Assembly: GCA_903834835.1 (NCBI GenBank)
Contig: CAILKO010000049.1
Location: forward strand, 1-64,000
Length of the DNA: 64,000 nucleotides
Reading direction: 5' to 3'
Source of the DNA: an uncultured Pseudomonadota bacterium
GTDB taxonomy: Bacteria; Pseudomonadota; Gammaproteobacteria; Burkholderiales; SG8-39
The position numbers were made by a program, and so were the translations under genes. Every line of letters begins with the position of its first letter. Position 1 is the stretch's first letter. The notes below the pieces were generated by a model that saw only the letters and a program-made list of their open reading frames with translations, was not told the DNA's origin and made no database searches. Shown here piece by piece: positions 18,670 through 28,070 of this stretch.

Positions 18670-21300
18670 ATGCGCATCGACAAGCTCACGACGAAGTTCC
18701 AGGAAGCCATCGCCGAGGCCCAGAGCCTCGCGGTCGGCCAGGATCATCAATACATCGAGCCGCAGCACCTGCTCGCAGCCCTGCTCGCGCAGGATGACGG
18801 CTCCACGGGCTCGCTCATCCAGCAGGCGGGCGGCAATCCGGGCGCGCTGCGCAGCGCGCTCCAGCAGGCCATCGGCCGGCTGCCGCGTGTGGAGGGCACG
18901 CCGGGCGAAGTGAGCCTGTCGCGCGATCTCTCCAGCCTGCTGAACGTCGCGGACAAGGAAGCGCAGCAGCGCGGCGACCAGTTCATCGCCTCCGAACTCT
19001 TCCTGCTTGCGGCCACCGCCGATCGCGGCGAGTCCGGGCGCCTGCTGAAGGAGGCGGGGGTCACCAGGAGCGCGCTCGAGAAGGCGATCGAGAAGCTGCG
19101 CGGCGGTCAGAGCGTGTCCGGCCAGGCCGACGAATCCCAGCGCCAGGCGCTCGCCAAGTACACGCTCGATCTCACCGAGCGCGCGCGGAAGGGCAAGCTC
19201 GATCCGGTGATCGGGCGCGATGACGAAATCCGGCGCTGCATCCAGATCCTGCAGCGGCGCACCAAGAACAACCCGGTGCTGATCGGCGAACCCGGCGTCG
19301 GAAAGACCGCGATCGTCGAGGGCCTCGCGCAGCGCATCGTGAACGGTGAAGTGCCCGAGACCCTGAAGAACAAGCGCCTGCTCGTGCTCGACATGGCCTC
19401 GCTCCTCGCCGGGGCGAAGTATCGTGGCGATTTCGAGGAGCGCCTGAAGTCGGTGCTGAAGGAACTCGCCCAGGACGAGGGCAGCACGATCGTGTTCATC
19501 GACGAGCTGCACACCATGGTGGGGGCGGGCAAGGCCGAGGGCGCGATGGACGCGGGCAACATGCTGAAGCCCGCGCTTGCGCGCGGCGAGCTGCACTGCA
19601 TCGGCGCGACCACGCTGAACGAATACCGCAAGTACGTCGAGAAGGACGCCGCGCTCGAGCGCCGCTTCCAGAAGGTGATCGTGGGCGAGCCCTCGGTGGA
19701 GGCGACCATCGCCATCCTGCGCGGCCTGCAGGAGCGCTACGAGGTGCACCACGGCGTGGACATCACCGACCCGGCGATCGTGGCGGCGGCGGAACTGTCG
19801 AACCGTTACATCACCGACCGCTTCCTGCCGGACAAGGCGATCGATCTCATCGACGAGGCGGCGGCGCGGATCAAGATGGAGATCGATTCCAAGCCCGAAT
19901 CCATGGACAAGCTCGAGCGGCGGCTGATCCAGCTGCGCATCGAGCGCGAGGCGATGAAGAAGGAAAAGGATGAAGCCTCGCAGAAGCGCCTCGCCCTCAT
20001 CGAGGAGGAGATCGAGCGCCTGCAGAAGGAATACTCGGATCTCGAGGAGATCTGGAAGGCCGAGAAGGCGCAGGTCTCGGGCAGTCAGCAGGTGAAGGAA
20101 GAACTCGAGAAGCTGAAGCAGCAGATGGAGGACGCCCGCAGGAAGGGCGACTGGCAGGGCATGTCGGAAATCCAGTACGGGCGCATTCCACAACTCGAGG
20201 CCCAGCTGCAGAAGGCCGAGGCCGGCGCGGCGAGCGCGGAAGCGGCCGGCGGCCCGAAGCGCCTGCTGCGCACCCAGGTCGGCGCCGAGGAAATTGCGGA
20301 AGTCGTGTCGCGTGCCACGGGCATACCGGTGTCGAAGATGATGCAGGGCGAACGCGAGAAGCTGATTCACATGGAAGCGCGCCTGCACGAGCGGGTCGTC
20401 GGCCAGAACGAGGCGGTGCGCCTCGTGTCGGACGCGATCCGGCGCTCGCGCTCCGGGCTCTCCGATCCGAACCGGCCTTACGGTTCGTTCCTGTTCCTCG
20501 GTCCCACGGGTGTCGGCAAGACGGAGCTGTGCAAGGCGCTCGCGACCTTCCTGTTCGATTCGGACGAGCATCTGATCCGCATCGACATGTCCGAATACAT
20601 GGAGAAGCACTCGGTCTCGCGCCTCATCGGCGCGCCGCCGGGCTATGTCGGCTATGACGAGGGCGGTCAGCTTACCGAGCAGGTGCGCCGCAAGCCGTAT
20701 TCGGTGATCCTGTTCGACGAAGTCGAGAAGGCGCATCCGGACGTGTTCAACACGCTGCTGCAGGTGCTGGACGACGGCCGGCTGACCGACGGGCAGGGCC
20801 GCACGGTGGACTTCAAGAACACCGTGATCGTGATGACCTCCAACCTCGGCTCGCACATGATCCAGCAGATGGCCGACAGCGACTACGGGGTGGTGAAGCT
20901 CGCGGTGATGGGCGAGGTGAAGACCCATTTCCGGCCGGAATTCATCAACCGCATCGACGAGGTCGTGGTGTTCCACGGGCTGGGCGAGGAGAACATCCGG
21001 TCGATCGCGCGCATCCAGCTCGACATACTGGGGCGCCGCCTCGCGAAGATGGACTACGGCTTCGAAATCACCGACGCCGCAGTGGGCGAGCTCGCCAAGG
21101 TGGGTTTCGACCCGATCTATGGCGCGCGGCCGCTCAAGCGGGCGATTCAATCCGAGATCGAGAACCCGCTTGCGAAGGCGATCCTGGAGGGCCGCTTCGC
21201 GCCCAAGGACACCATACTCGTCGATGTGCGCTCGGGCGGGATGGTGTTCGAGAAGCGGGCTGCGGAAGAGGGCGAGCCGAACCGCAGAAAGGCTGCCTGA
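18670..21300 (+). CDS. clpB: ATP-dependent disaggregase ClpB
   Basis: Hexameric cytosolic AAA+ disaggregase that works with DnaK on aggregated proteins. At 876 residues it has the full order: Clp N-domain (residues 1-145), AAA-1 with Walker [10 protein letters not shown] and Walker [16 protein letters not shown], a long coiled-coil middle domain rich in Glu and Lys, AAA-2 with [14 protein letters not shown] and [14 protein letters not shown], and the C-terminal D2-small domain. The ATG at 18670 is correct because [13 protein letters not shown] is the family start. A sigma-32 promoter lies upstream. Confidence 0.98.
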   Translation: MRIDKLTTKFQEAIAEAQSLAVGQDHQYIEPQHLLAALLAQDDGSTGSLIQQAGGNPGALRSALQQAIGRLPRVEGTPGEVSLSRDLSSLLNVADKEAQQRGDQFIASELFLLAATADRGESGRLLKEAGVTRSALEKAIEKLRGGQSVSGQADESQRQALAKYTLDLTERARKGKLDPVIGRDDEIRRCIQILQRRTKNNPVLIGEPGVGKTAIVEGLAQRIVNGEVPETLKNKRLLVLDMASLLAGAKYRGDFEERLKSVLKELAQDEGSTIVFIDELHTMVGAGKAEGAMDAGNMLKPALARGELHCIGATTLNEYRKYVEKDAALERRFQKVIVGEPSVEATIAILRGLQERYEVHHGVDITDPAIVAAAELSNRYITDRFLPDKAIDLIDEAAARIKMEIDSKPESMDKLERRLIQLRIEREAMKKEKDEASQKRLALIEEEIERLQKEYSDLEEIWKAEKAQVSGSQQVKEELEKLKQQMEDARRKGDWQGMSEIQYGRIPQLEAQLQKAEAGAASAEAAGGPKRLLRTQVGAEEIAEVVSRATGIPVSKMMQGEREKLIHMEARLHERVVGQNEAVRLVSDAIRRSRSGLSDPNRPYGSFLFLGPTGVGKTELCKALATFLFDSDEHLIRIDMSEYMEKHSVSRLIGAPPGYVGYDEGGQLTEQVRRKPYSVILFDEVEKAHPDVFNTLLQVLDDGRLTDGQGRTVDFKNTVIVMTSNLGSHMIQQMADSDYGVVKLAVMGEVKTHFRPEFINRIDEVVVFHGLGEENIRSIARIQLDILGRRLAKMDYGFEITDAAVGELAKVGFDPIYGARPLKRAIQSEIENPLAKAILEGRFAPKDTILVDVRSGGMVFEKRAAEEGEPNRRKAA

Positions 21301-21397
21301 CGCGCGTTCCGGACCGGTGCTTCCGCTCCGGAACGAACGGCCACTGAATATTTTTCCCGCCGTGCCGCAGTGCGGCATGCGCATTCCTCCCCGGCTT

Positions 21398-21452
21398 GAG
21401 GTATCTTTGCGCCCGCGCCGCCATGCTGGCGGCAGGGTTATTTCGATACCTC
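21398..21452. promoter_or_regulatory. Nested inverted repeat in the leader of the small haem-protein-like gene
   Basis: Outer arms GAGGTATC (21398-21405) and GATACCTC (21445-21452) enclose an inner perfect hairpin, GCCGCCA-TGC-TGGCGGC (21417-21433). The composite structure ends 33 bases before the ATG of the next gene. It may be a structured RNA leader or overlapping operator; no known riboswitch class is recognised. Confidence 0.35.
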
Positions 21453-21485
21453 GTACAACACCAGTCCAGAAAATGGGGAGGCAAC

Positions 21486-21854
21486 ATGGGCAATAAATTT
21501 CTCAGGCTTGCGGTCGTCTATCTGCTGATCGGCGTATGCATCGGCGTCATGATGGCCAAGCAGCATGACCACACCCTCGCTGTCGTACATGCGCATATCA
21601 ACCTGCTCGGCTGGGCGAGCATGTTCCTGTTCGGGCTGTTCTATCGCGCCTTCCCGGAGGCCGAGCGCAGTGCCTTCGGCTACCTGCACTTCTGGATCCA
21701 CAACATCGCGCTGCCTGTCCAGATGGTCACGCTTGCGATGCTCGTCTCGGGGGACACGTCGGTCGAGGGCTGGGTCGCGGGCGCTTCCGTCGCGATCGTG
21801 ATCGGTCTCGTGTTCTTCGCGATCAACGTCTGGAACAGCACGCGCAACGGCTGA
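21486..21854 (+). CDS. Small cytochrome-oxidase-subunit-I-like membrane protein
   Basis: A 122-residue protein with four hydrophobic helices. The block VVHAHINLLGWASMFLFGLFYRAFP resembles a haem-ligand helix of cytochrome c oxidase subunit I and NorB-like proteins, and FWIHNIALPVQM supplies a further His. Short proteins of this kind are often labelled cytochrome-c oxidase-like, but they are far too short to be a full oxidase subunit. A GGGGAGG site precedes the ATG. A role in haem or copper handling is only a guess. Confidence 0.6.
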   Translation: MGNKFLRLAVVYLLIGVCIGVMMAKQHDHTLAVVHAHINLLGWASMFLFGLFYRAFPEAERSAFGYLHFWIHNIALPVQMVTLAMLVSGDTSVEGWVAGASVAIVIGLVFFAINVWNSTRNG

Positions 21855-21942
21855 GCCGCTGCCGGGTCAGCGCTGAATTGCGCCCCGGGGCGCCACGCCC
21901 CGGGGGGTGCCGCACCCGCCAGATTGCCCGCAGGGAGAGAGC

Positions 21943-22650
21943 ATGAAACTCATCAAACGCCTGATCGGAACCCTGATCATCCTGTTGCTGATCCTGCTCG
22001 GGGGGTTGTGGTGGGTGTATTCCTCCAAGGATGAGCTGGTCCGCGAGGCGATCGAGAAATACGGTCCTGAAATCGTCGCCGCGCCGGTCAGCGTGAAGCA
22101 GGTGAAGCTCGATCCGCTGGAGGGCAAGGGCAGGATTGCGGGTCTGCGCATCGGCAATCCGAAGGCCTACAGCGCGCCGGATGCGCTGAAGCTGGGCGAA
22201 ATGCGCCTGACGCTTGATCCTGCCTCGGTCACGAAAGACGTGATCGTGGTGAAGGAACTCGTGCTCGTTGCGCCCGATGTGACCTACGAGCGCGCGAACG
22301 GTCTGAGCAACGTGGAAGCGATCCAGAAGAACATCGACGCCTATGTCGCGCGCACGCTCGGCCCGAGCGAAAAGAAATCCGACGCGCCGGCGAAGAAGTT
22401 CGTGATCGAGCACCTGTACGTGAAGGATGCGAAGCTGCACTACGGCACGGCGCTGTCGATGCCGCTGCCCGACCTTCATCTGCGCGACATCGGGAAGAAG
22501 TCGAACGGCGCCACCGCAGGAGAAGTCGCTAAGCAGACCTGGGATGCGATCGCGCATGGCGCGATGAATCTCGCCTCCCGCGCCGGCACCGCCGTGAAGG
22601 AGGGCGCGCAGTCGGTGGTGAAGGGCGTGAAGGGGCTGTTCGGGAAGTAA
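21943..22650 (+). CDS. AsmA-like membrane-anchored protein
   Basis: A 235-residue protein with one N-terminal membrane anchor (LIGTLIILLLILLGGLWWVY) and a periplasmic part resembling the start of AsmA/TamB-type repeats: VSVKQVKLDPLEGKGRIAGLRIGNP, then AMRL-like strands. The tail has amphipathic helices ending VVKGVKGLFGK. The ATG follows GGGAGAGAGC. It probably works in envelope maintenance; the exact role is unknown. Confidence 0.6.
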   Translation: MKLIKRLIGTLIILLLILLGGLWWVYSSKDELVREAIEKYGPEIVAAPVSVKQVKLDPLEGKGRIAGLRIGNPKAYSAPDALKLGEMRLTLDPASVTKDVIVVKELVLVAPDVTYERANGLSNVEAIQKNIDAYVARTLGPSEKKSDAPAKKFVIEHLYVKDAKLHYGTALSMPLPDLHLRDIGKKSNGATAGEVAKQTWDAIAHGAMNLASRAGTAVKEGAQSVVKGVKGLFGK

Positions 22651-22693
22651 CGCCGGGGCGCAGGCGGTTGCGGGACGTCTCGGTCGAGGGACT

Positions 22694-23719
22694 TCAGGCC
22701 TTCGCCTTGAGCAGCGCATCCAGACGCGGAAACACGCGCCGCGCATTGCCTTCGTAGATCAAGCGGCGCGCCGCGTCGTCCAGATGCGGCGTTGCCTCGA
22801 CATAGCGCCGCGTGTCGTCGTAGCAGTGCCCGGTCTCCGGATCGATGCCGCGCACCGCGCCGATCATTTCGCTCGCAAAGAGTATGTTCTCCGCCGGAAT
22901 CACCCGGGTGAGGAGGTCGATGCCCGCCTGGTGGTAGACGCAGGTATCGAACCAGATGTTGCGCATCAGGTGTTCGGCGAGCGGTGGACGCTTCAGTTCC
23001 TGGGCGAGTCCGCGGAACCGCCCCCAGTGATAGGGAACGGCGCCGCCGCCATGCGGGATGATGAAGCGCAGCGTCGGAAAGTCGCGGAACAGATCGGAGG
23101 TGAGGCACTGCATGAAGGCGGTGGTGTCCGCGTTCAGGTAGTGCGCGCCCGTGGTGTGGAAGCAGGCGTTGCAGCTCGTGCTCACATGAATCATGGCCGG
23201 CACGTCGAGTTCCACGAGCTTCTCGTAGATCGGGTACCAGTGACGGTCGCCAAGCGGCGGGGAAGTCCAGTGCCCGCCCGAGGGATCGAGGCTCAGGTTG
23301 ACGCCGACGAAGCCGTAGTCGCGCACGCAGCGTTCGAGTTCCGGGATGCAGCTGCGCGGATCCACGCCCGGGGACTGCGGCAGCATCGCGGAACCGACGA
23401 AATGATCCGGGAACAGCGTGGCCACGCGGTGACAGAGTTCGTTGCAGACCGCAGCCCAGGCCGCGGACACATCGAAGTTGCCCACATGGTGCGCCATGTG
23501 ACTCGCGCGCGGCGAGAAGATCGTCAGATCGTGACCGCGCGCGCGCATCAGCTTCAGCTGGTTGGATTCGATCGACTCGCGCAGCGCGTCGTCGCTGATC
23601 TTCAGATCGGACGCGCGCGGCATTGCAGCGGGATCCGCGATGCCGGCGATCTGGCGGGTGCGCCAGTCTTCCAGCGCCTTGGGCGCGGTCGTGTAGTGGC
23701 CGTGGCAGTCGATGATCAT
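22694..23719 (-). CDS. ligJ: 4-oxalomesaconate hydratase-like amidohydrolase (LigJ type)
   Basis: Amidohydrolase-fold metalloenzyme of 341 residues. It starts MIIDCHGHYTTAPKAL, the metal-binding HxH typical of LigJ, and carries MIHVSTSC, FIIPHGGGAVPYHWGRF and FASEMIGAVRGIDP. LigJ hydrates 4-oxalomesaconate in the protocatechuate 4,5-cleavage pathway. The other lig genes are not in this window, so the enzyme may feed from a pathway encoded elsewhere or use a related substrate. A class II aldolase gene is 28 bases upstream in the same direction. Confidence 0.8.
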   Translation of the reverse strand: MIIDCHGHYTTAPKALEDWRTRQIAGIADPAAMPRASDLKISDDALRESIESNQLKLMRARGHDLTIFSPRASHMAHHVGNFDVSAAWAAVCNELCHRVATLFPDHFVGSAMLPQSPGVDPRSCIPELERCVRDYGFVGVNLSLDPSGGHWTSPPLGDRHWYPIYEKLVELDVPAMIHVSTSCNACFHTTGAHYLNADTTAFMQCLTSDLFRDFPTLRFIIPHGGGAVPYHWGRFRGLAQELKRPPLAEHLMRNIWFDTCVYHQAGIDLLTRVIPAENILFASEMIGAVRGIDPETGHCYDDTRRYVEATPHLDDAARRLIYEGNARRVFPRLDALLKAKA

Positions 23720-23747
23720 CGCCGCGCCCTCCTGCGGTATCCGCGGC

Positions 23748-24605
23748 TCAGTCGAGGAACTCGGGCTGGTGCTTCAGCAGGTGGTCGTAGATCGGCTGGA
23801 AGTGCAGCCAGCCGATGTATTCGCTGCCCACATGCTCGCGGCTGTAGCGCGCGCTCTCGGGCGGGACGAGCGCGGGCGTGATGCCGGTCGCCTCGATCAT
23901 GAGCTGTTGCTGGCAGCAGCGCTCGAGGCCGATGAACCAGAAGGCGGCCGATTCGATGCTGTGGCGGCTCGCGGTGAACAGGCCGTGATTCTGATGGATT
24001 GCGGCCTTGGCGTTCTTGAACGCATTCGCCACGCGTGTGCCGGCGTCCAGTTCGACCGCCACGGCGCCCGCGGATTCGGTGATCACCACGTGGTCTTCGT
24101 AGAACACCGCGGCGTCCTGGGTGATCGGCGGCAGCGGCCGGCCGAGCGAGGCGTAGGCGCCGCCATAGACGGTATGCGCGTGGCACATCGCGAGAATGTC
24201 CGGATGCGCCTTGTGCACGGCCGCGTGCAGCACGAAGCCCGCGCGGTTCAGCGCGTACTCGCCTTCCAGCACGTTGCCGTCGTGGTCGGCGAGGATCAGG
24301 CTGGAAACGTTCACGTCGGCGAAATGCATCGCCATCGGGTTGGTCCAGTAATGCTGGGGAAACTCGGGATCGCGGATGGTCAGATGGCCCGCGAAGCCGT
24401 AGTCCAGCCCTTCTAGCGCGAAGGCACGGCAGGCGGCGGCAAGGCGCTGCTTGCGGTGCAGGCGCTCCTCGGCCACGGTCTCGAAACTCGGAATCTCCGG
24501 GAACTTCAGCCCTTCCTGCATGGGCTGGTAGATGGAGACATGCTTGCCGCGCTTGGTTGCGAAAGTCGGCTTGACGGGTTGGCGGCGGGCAAGGACTGAG
24601 GACAT
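23748..24605 (-). CDS. Class II aldolase/adducin-family protein
   Basis: A 285-residue protein of the fuculose-phosphate aldolase fold. The zinc histidines are visible in CHAHTVYGG and AIHQNHGLFT, plus the earlier GFAGHLTIRDPE. Such enzymes either cleave hydroxy-oxo acids or decarboxylate. The distance to the ligJ-like gene suggests one operon, so a step on an aromatic ring-cleavage product is plausible. Palindrome copy B lies 111 bases upstream of its ATG (24603-24605). Confidence 0.82.
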   Translation of the reverse strand: MSSVLARRQPVKPTFATKRGKHVSIYQPMQEGLKFPEIPSFETVAEERLHRKQRLAAACRAFALEGLDYGFAGHLTIRDPEFPQHYWTNPMAMHFADVNVSSLILADHDGNVLEGEYALNRAGFVLHAAVHKAHPDILAMCHAHTVYGGAYASLGRPLPPITQDAAVFYEDHVVITESAGAVAVELDAGTRVANAFKNAKAAIHQNHGLFTASRHSIESAAFWFIGLERCCQQQLMIEATGITPALVPPESARYSREHVGSEYIGWLHFQPIYDHLLKHQPEFLD

Positions 24606-24716
24606 GGCGCGCTCCGGGGTGTTCTGAATTCGAGGGCAGGATTATCGACCGGGCGAGCGTTCGAGGAAAGCGCGGACGGCAGTTGGCACTGCGGAAGAGG
24701 GGGCCTGGATGTGAAA

Positions 24717-24756
24717 TCGGCCACGATAGTAACGTTTAAGTTACTATCGTGGCCGA
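24717..24756. repeat. Palindromic element, copy B
   Basis: Perfect inverted repeat with 17-base arms, TCGGCCACGATAGTAAC (24717-24733) and its complement (24740-24756), around GTTTAA. The inner core ATAGTAAC-N6-GTTACTAT equals copy A, but the outer arm is different (CCACG instead of CATAG) and still fully complementary. It lies between the dienelactone hydrolase stop and the aldolase start. Confidence 0.85.
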
Positions 24757-24828
24757 GACTGTCTTCGTTCTTCCTCCGCGCGGGCTAAGCGTTAGCTACG
24801 GGTTGCCCAGCCCTTGGGGCACGGGTGC

Positions 24829-25719
24829 CTAGCCTTTCAGGTGCTCCCGGAAGAACGCGACGGTGCGCGACCAGGCGAGCTTCGCCGCCGCTTCGTCGTA
24901 GCGCGGCGTGGTGTCGTTGTGAAAGCCGTGCTGGGTGTTCGGGTACAGGTGCATCTCGTATTTCGTGCCCGCGGCCTTCATTGCCGTCTCGAAGGCAGGC
25001 CAGCCCGCGTTGATGCGTTCGTCGTTCGATGCATAGTGGATCAGCAGCGGCGCCTTGATCTTCGGCACGTCCGCCGCTGCGGCCTGGTTGCCGTAGAAGG
25101 GCACGCCGGCCGCGAGTTCGGGCATGCGCGTCGCCATGAGGTTCACGATCCCGCCGCCGAAACAGAAGCCGACCGCGCCGAGCTTGCCCGCCTCGGGCCG
25201 CGCCTTGAGCCAGGCTGCCCCCGCGAGCAGGTCTTCGGTGCGCTTCGCCGCGTCCAGCCCGCCGAAGAGCTTTACCGCCTGCTCCTCGTTGCCAGGGTAG
25301 CCGCCGACCGGGGTGAGCGCGTCCGGTGCGAAGGCTAGGAAGCCTTCTGTGGCGAGGCGCCGCGCGACGTCCTCGATGTACGGGTTGAGGCCGCGGTTCT
25401 CGTGGATCACGACCACCGCGCCCGTCTTGCCGGAGAGTTTCGCCGGGCGCGCGTAGTAGCCACGCATCGTCCCCGAGCCTTTGGCCGAGTCGTAGTTCTG
25501 GTAATCCGCCACGATGCGCGGATCGTCCTTCTTCACCTGCTGGGCCCAGGCGTAGTTCGGCTTCAGCGCCTCCAGCATCGCGGCGGCGCTGAACCCGGCC
25601 ACCGCGAATTTCGAGGCACCTTCGAGGAACTCGCGCCGGCTGATGGCGCCGTGCACATAGCCGTCGAACAGTTTCAGTACGCCTGCGGGGAAATCGCTGG
25701 CCTTCATGCGTTGCTTCAT
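24829..25719 (-). CDS. Tat-exported dienelactone hydrolase family protein
   Basis: Alpha/beta hydrolase of 296 residues. Around residue 27 a twin-arginine motif, SRREFLEG, precedes a hydrophobic stretch (FAVAGFSAAAMLEAL), so export in folded form is likely. The catalytic triad of dienelactone hydrolases is visible: Cys in GFCFGGG, an Asp in the following strand and His in NTQHGFHNDT, with the helper Glu in VVIHENRG. Cytosolic members open dienelactones from chlorocatechols; exported ones act on unknown esters. ATG at 25717-25719. Confidence 0.85.
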   Translation of the reverse strand: MKQRMKASDFPAGVLKLFDGYVHGAISRREFLEGASKFAVAGFSAAAMLEALKPNYAWAQQVKKDDPRIVADYQNYDSAKGSGTMRGYYARPAKLSGKTGAVVVIHENRGLNPYIEDVARRLATEGFLAFAPDALTPVGGYPGNEEQAVKLFGGLDAAKRTEDLLAGAAWLKARPEAGKLGAVGFCFGGGIVNLMATRMPELAAGVPFYGNQAAAADVPKIKAPLLIHYASNDERINAGWPAFETAMKAAGTKYEMHLYPNTQHGFHNDTTPRYDEAAAKLAWSRTVAFFREHLKG

Positions 25720-25893
25720 GGAATCCGCCCTCCTGGTGTCGATGTGGTCTGCGGCATCGAAACCGCAGAATGGAACTGACCGTGCTCCTGTGCGTGGAAA
25801 CGCCCTTGGCCTGCGGATTATTCCCGTCCCGGGCGGGCGGCGCCACCCCGGACCGCTAGAATCCGTACCCGTCCCTCTGCATCGAATCCCGCT

Positions 25894-26898
25894 ATGTCGA
25901 TAGGTTGGTTTCCCGGCCACATGGTCGCTGCCCGCAAGAAGGCGGGCGAGACCATGGCGATCACGGACGTGGTGCTGGAGATTCTCGATGCGAGGCTGCC
26001 CGGCTCGAGCAGCAATCCGATGATTGCCGAGCTGCGCGAATTCCGGCAGAAGCCGGCGGTGAAGATCCTGAACAAGTCCGATCTCGCGGATCCGGCCGCG
26101 ACCGCGGCCTGGGTGCGCGCCTTCGAGGCCGAGGGGGCGAAGCATCCGCATGCGGGGGAGCCCGGGGTGAAGCAGGCGCAGGGTGTGCGCACCAAGGTGC
26201 GCGCCCTCGCGGTCTGCGCGCGCAGACCGGCCGACCTCGCGAAGATCCTCACGCTTGCCGCCTCGCTCGCGCCGCACCGCGGCACGCCCGAGAAGCCGGT
26301 GCGCATGATGGTGATGGGTATCCCCAACGTGGGCAAGTCGACGCTCATCAATGCGCTCGTCAAACGTCGCGTGACCGCTGCGGGCGACCAGCCCGCGCTT
26401 ACCAAGCACCAGAGCCGGCACGAGCTGAACGATCGCATGGAACTCGTCGACACGCCGGGGCTCATGTGGCCGCTCATCCGCTATCCCTCGGACGGTCTCA
26501 TGCTCGCCGCGAGCCATGCGCTCGGCGACAACGCCTATATCGACGAAGAGGTCGCGGCCTTTCTCGGCGATACGCTGCTCGCGCGTTACCCGGCGCTGCT
26601 CGCGGCGCGCTACGCTTGCGCGCCTGCGGAACTGGACGGGCCGGGTCTCGTGGCCGCAATCGCGCGACGGCGCGGCTACCTGCTGAAGGGCGGCCTGGTC
26701 GATTACGAGAAGGCCGGCCTCGCGCTGATCCATGACTATCGTTCCGGGGCGCTCGGACGCATCAGCCTGGAGACGCCCCAGAGCCGGGTCGAAATGATCG
26801 CGCGCACGCCGGTCAAGCCGCCCAAGGCCGCCCGTGGCGCGCGCCGGGCGCAGGCCGAAGCGGAGCGTGCAGGGGACGAGGCGGCCCCGGCGGACTAG
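25894..26898 (+). CDS. ylqF: Ribosome biogenesis GTPase YlqF/RbgA
   Basis: Circularly permuted GTPase, 334 residues. The G4 motif NKSDLAD comes first, near residue 60, then G1 GIPNVGKSTLINAL and G3 DTPGLMWP, the order typical of YlqF/RbgA. It opens with the family start SIGWFPGHMVAARKKA. In Bacillus this protein is needed for a late step of 50S assembly. The tail is Ala/Arg-rich and basic. Confidence 0.93.
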   Translation: MSIGWFPGHMVAARKKAGETMAITDVVLEILDARLPGSSSNPMIAELREFRQKPAVKILNKSDLADPAATAAWVRAFEAEGAKHPHAGEPGVKQAQGVRTKVRALAVCARRPADLAKILTLAASLAPHRGTPEKPVRMMVMGIPNVGKSTLINALVKRRVTAAGDQPALTKHQSRHELNDRMELVDTPGLMWPLIRYPSDGLMLAASHALGDNAYIDEEVAAFLGDTLLARYPALLAARYACAPAELDGPGLVAAIARRRGYLLKGGLVDYEKAGLALIHDYRSGALGRISLETPQSRVEMIARTPVKPPKAARGARRAQAEAERAGDEAAPAD

Positions 26899-26964
26899 TC
26901 CCGACCGCCGAAACCGCTGAAACCGGCTGAAGCCGGACTTGCATCAGCTTCAGTCCGGGCATTA

Positions 26965-26988
26965 GTATTGAGAAGAATTCTTATTAAA
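26965..26988 (+). promoter_or_regulatory. Possible Fur box upstream of fbpA
   Basis: An AT-rich imperfect dyad, ATTGAGAAGAATTCTTATTA, is centred on the GAATTC at 26975-26980 in otherwise GC-rich DNA, about 70 bases before fbpA. It resembles the Fur consensus of repeated NATWAT units only partly. The iron transporter downstream makes Fur control likely. Confidence 0.5.
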
Positions 26989-27056
26989 CCCCGCGGCGGC
27001 CCGGGACCGGTGGCGAGTCGTATCGGCCGGCTGCACTGCAAGGATGGAGGAACGGG

Positions 27057-28070
27057 ATGCAATTCGGTGCATGCAGGTTGGTCGCAGCGCTCCTGTGCGC
27101 AATGTCCACGTACGTCGCCGCGGCGGAGGACGTGAATCTCTACACCACGCGCGAGCAGGCGCTGATGCAGCCCCTGCTCGAGGCCTTCAAGGGGCGCACC
27201 GGCATCACCGTGAATACCGTCTACCTGAAGGACGGCATCGCGGAGCGCGTCGAGAGCGAAGGCGCGAAATCGCCCGCCGACGTGCTGATGGCGGTGGATG
27301 TGAGCGGCCTCGCCTACCTCGTGGAGAAGGGCGTCACCCAGCCGCTGCGCTCCGCCGTGCTGGAGGCGGCGGTGCCCGCGAATCTGCGCGATCCGGCCGG
27401 TCACTGGTTCGCGCTGTCGCTGCGTGCGCGCACGCTCTACACGATGAAGGGCGGCCCCGCGAGCTTCACCTACGAGGAGCTCGCCGATCCGAAGTGGAAG
27501 GGCAAGCTCTGCCTGCGCTCGGGCCAGCATCCGTACAACACGGCGCTCATCGCGCATCTGATCGCGCGCGATGGCGAGCCAAAGACCGAGCAGTGGCTGC
27601 GCGGCGTGAAGGCGAATCTCGCGCGCCGGCCCGCTGGCGGCGACCGCGAGGTGGCGCGCGACATCATGGGCGGGCTGTGCGACATCGGCCTCGGCAACTC
27701 CTACTACGTGGGCCTCATGCGCAGCGGCGCGGGCGGCCCGGATCAGCGCAAGTGGGGCGAGGCGATCAACGTGGTGCTCCCTGTGCTCGCGAAGGGGGGC
27801 ACGCATGTGAACATCTCCGGGGCCGCCGTCGCGAAATACGCACCGAACCGCGCGAATGCGGTGCGGCTGCTCGAATTCCTCGTCTCCGACGAAGCGCAGG
27901 CGATCTACGCGAAGGCGAATTTCGAGTACCCGGTGAAGAAGGGCGCGGCCATGGATCCGATCATCGCGAAACTCGGCACGCTGAACGTGGACCCGATGTC
28001 CTTGGGCGAGATCGCGAAGCATCGCAGAGCGGCGAGTCTGCTGGTCGACAAGATTGGCTTCGACAACTGA
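27057..28070 (+). CDS. fbpA: Fe(III) ABC transporter periplasmic binding protein
   Basis: Binds ferric iron in the periplasm. The 337-residue product has a signal peptide (CRLVAALLCAMSTYVAAA) and the family opening VNLYTTREQALMQPLLEAF. The paired tyrosines that hold iron are in GLGNSYYVGLM. It is the first gene of fbpABC, and its end overlaps the permease start by 17 bases. Confidence 0.93.
   Translation: MQFGACRLVAALLCAMSTYVAAAEDVNLYTTREQALMQPLLEAFKGRTGITVNTVYLKDGIAERVESEGAKSPADVLMAVDVSGLAYLVEKGVTQPLRSAVLEAAVPANLRDPAGHWFALSLRARTLYTMKGGPASFTYEELADPKWKGKLCLRSGQHPYNTALIAHLIARDGEPKTEQWLRGVKANLARRPAGGDREVARDIMGGLCDIGLGNSYYVGLMRSGAGGPDQRKWGEAINVVLPVLAKGGTHVNISGAAVAKYAPNRANAVRLLEFLVSDEAQAIYAKANFEYPVKKGAAMDPIIAKLGTLNVDPMSLGEIAKHRRAASLLVDKIGFDN

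Noticed and set aside
18637..21384. Very long open frame antisense to clpB
   Set aside because: High GC leaves antisense frames open; clpB on the plus strand is a full, conserved protein and the antisense product has no recognisable domain.
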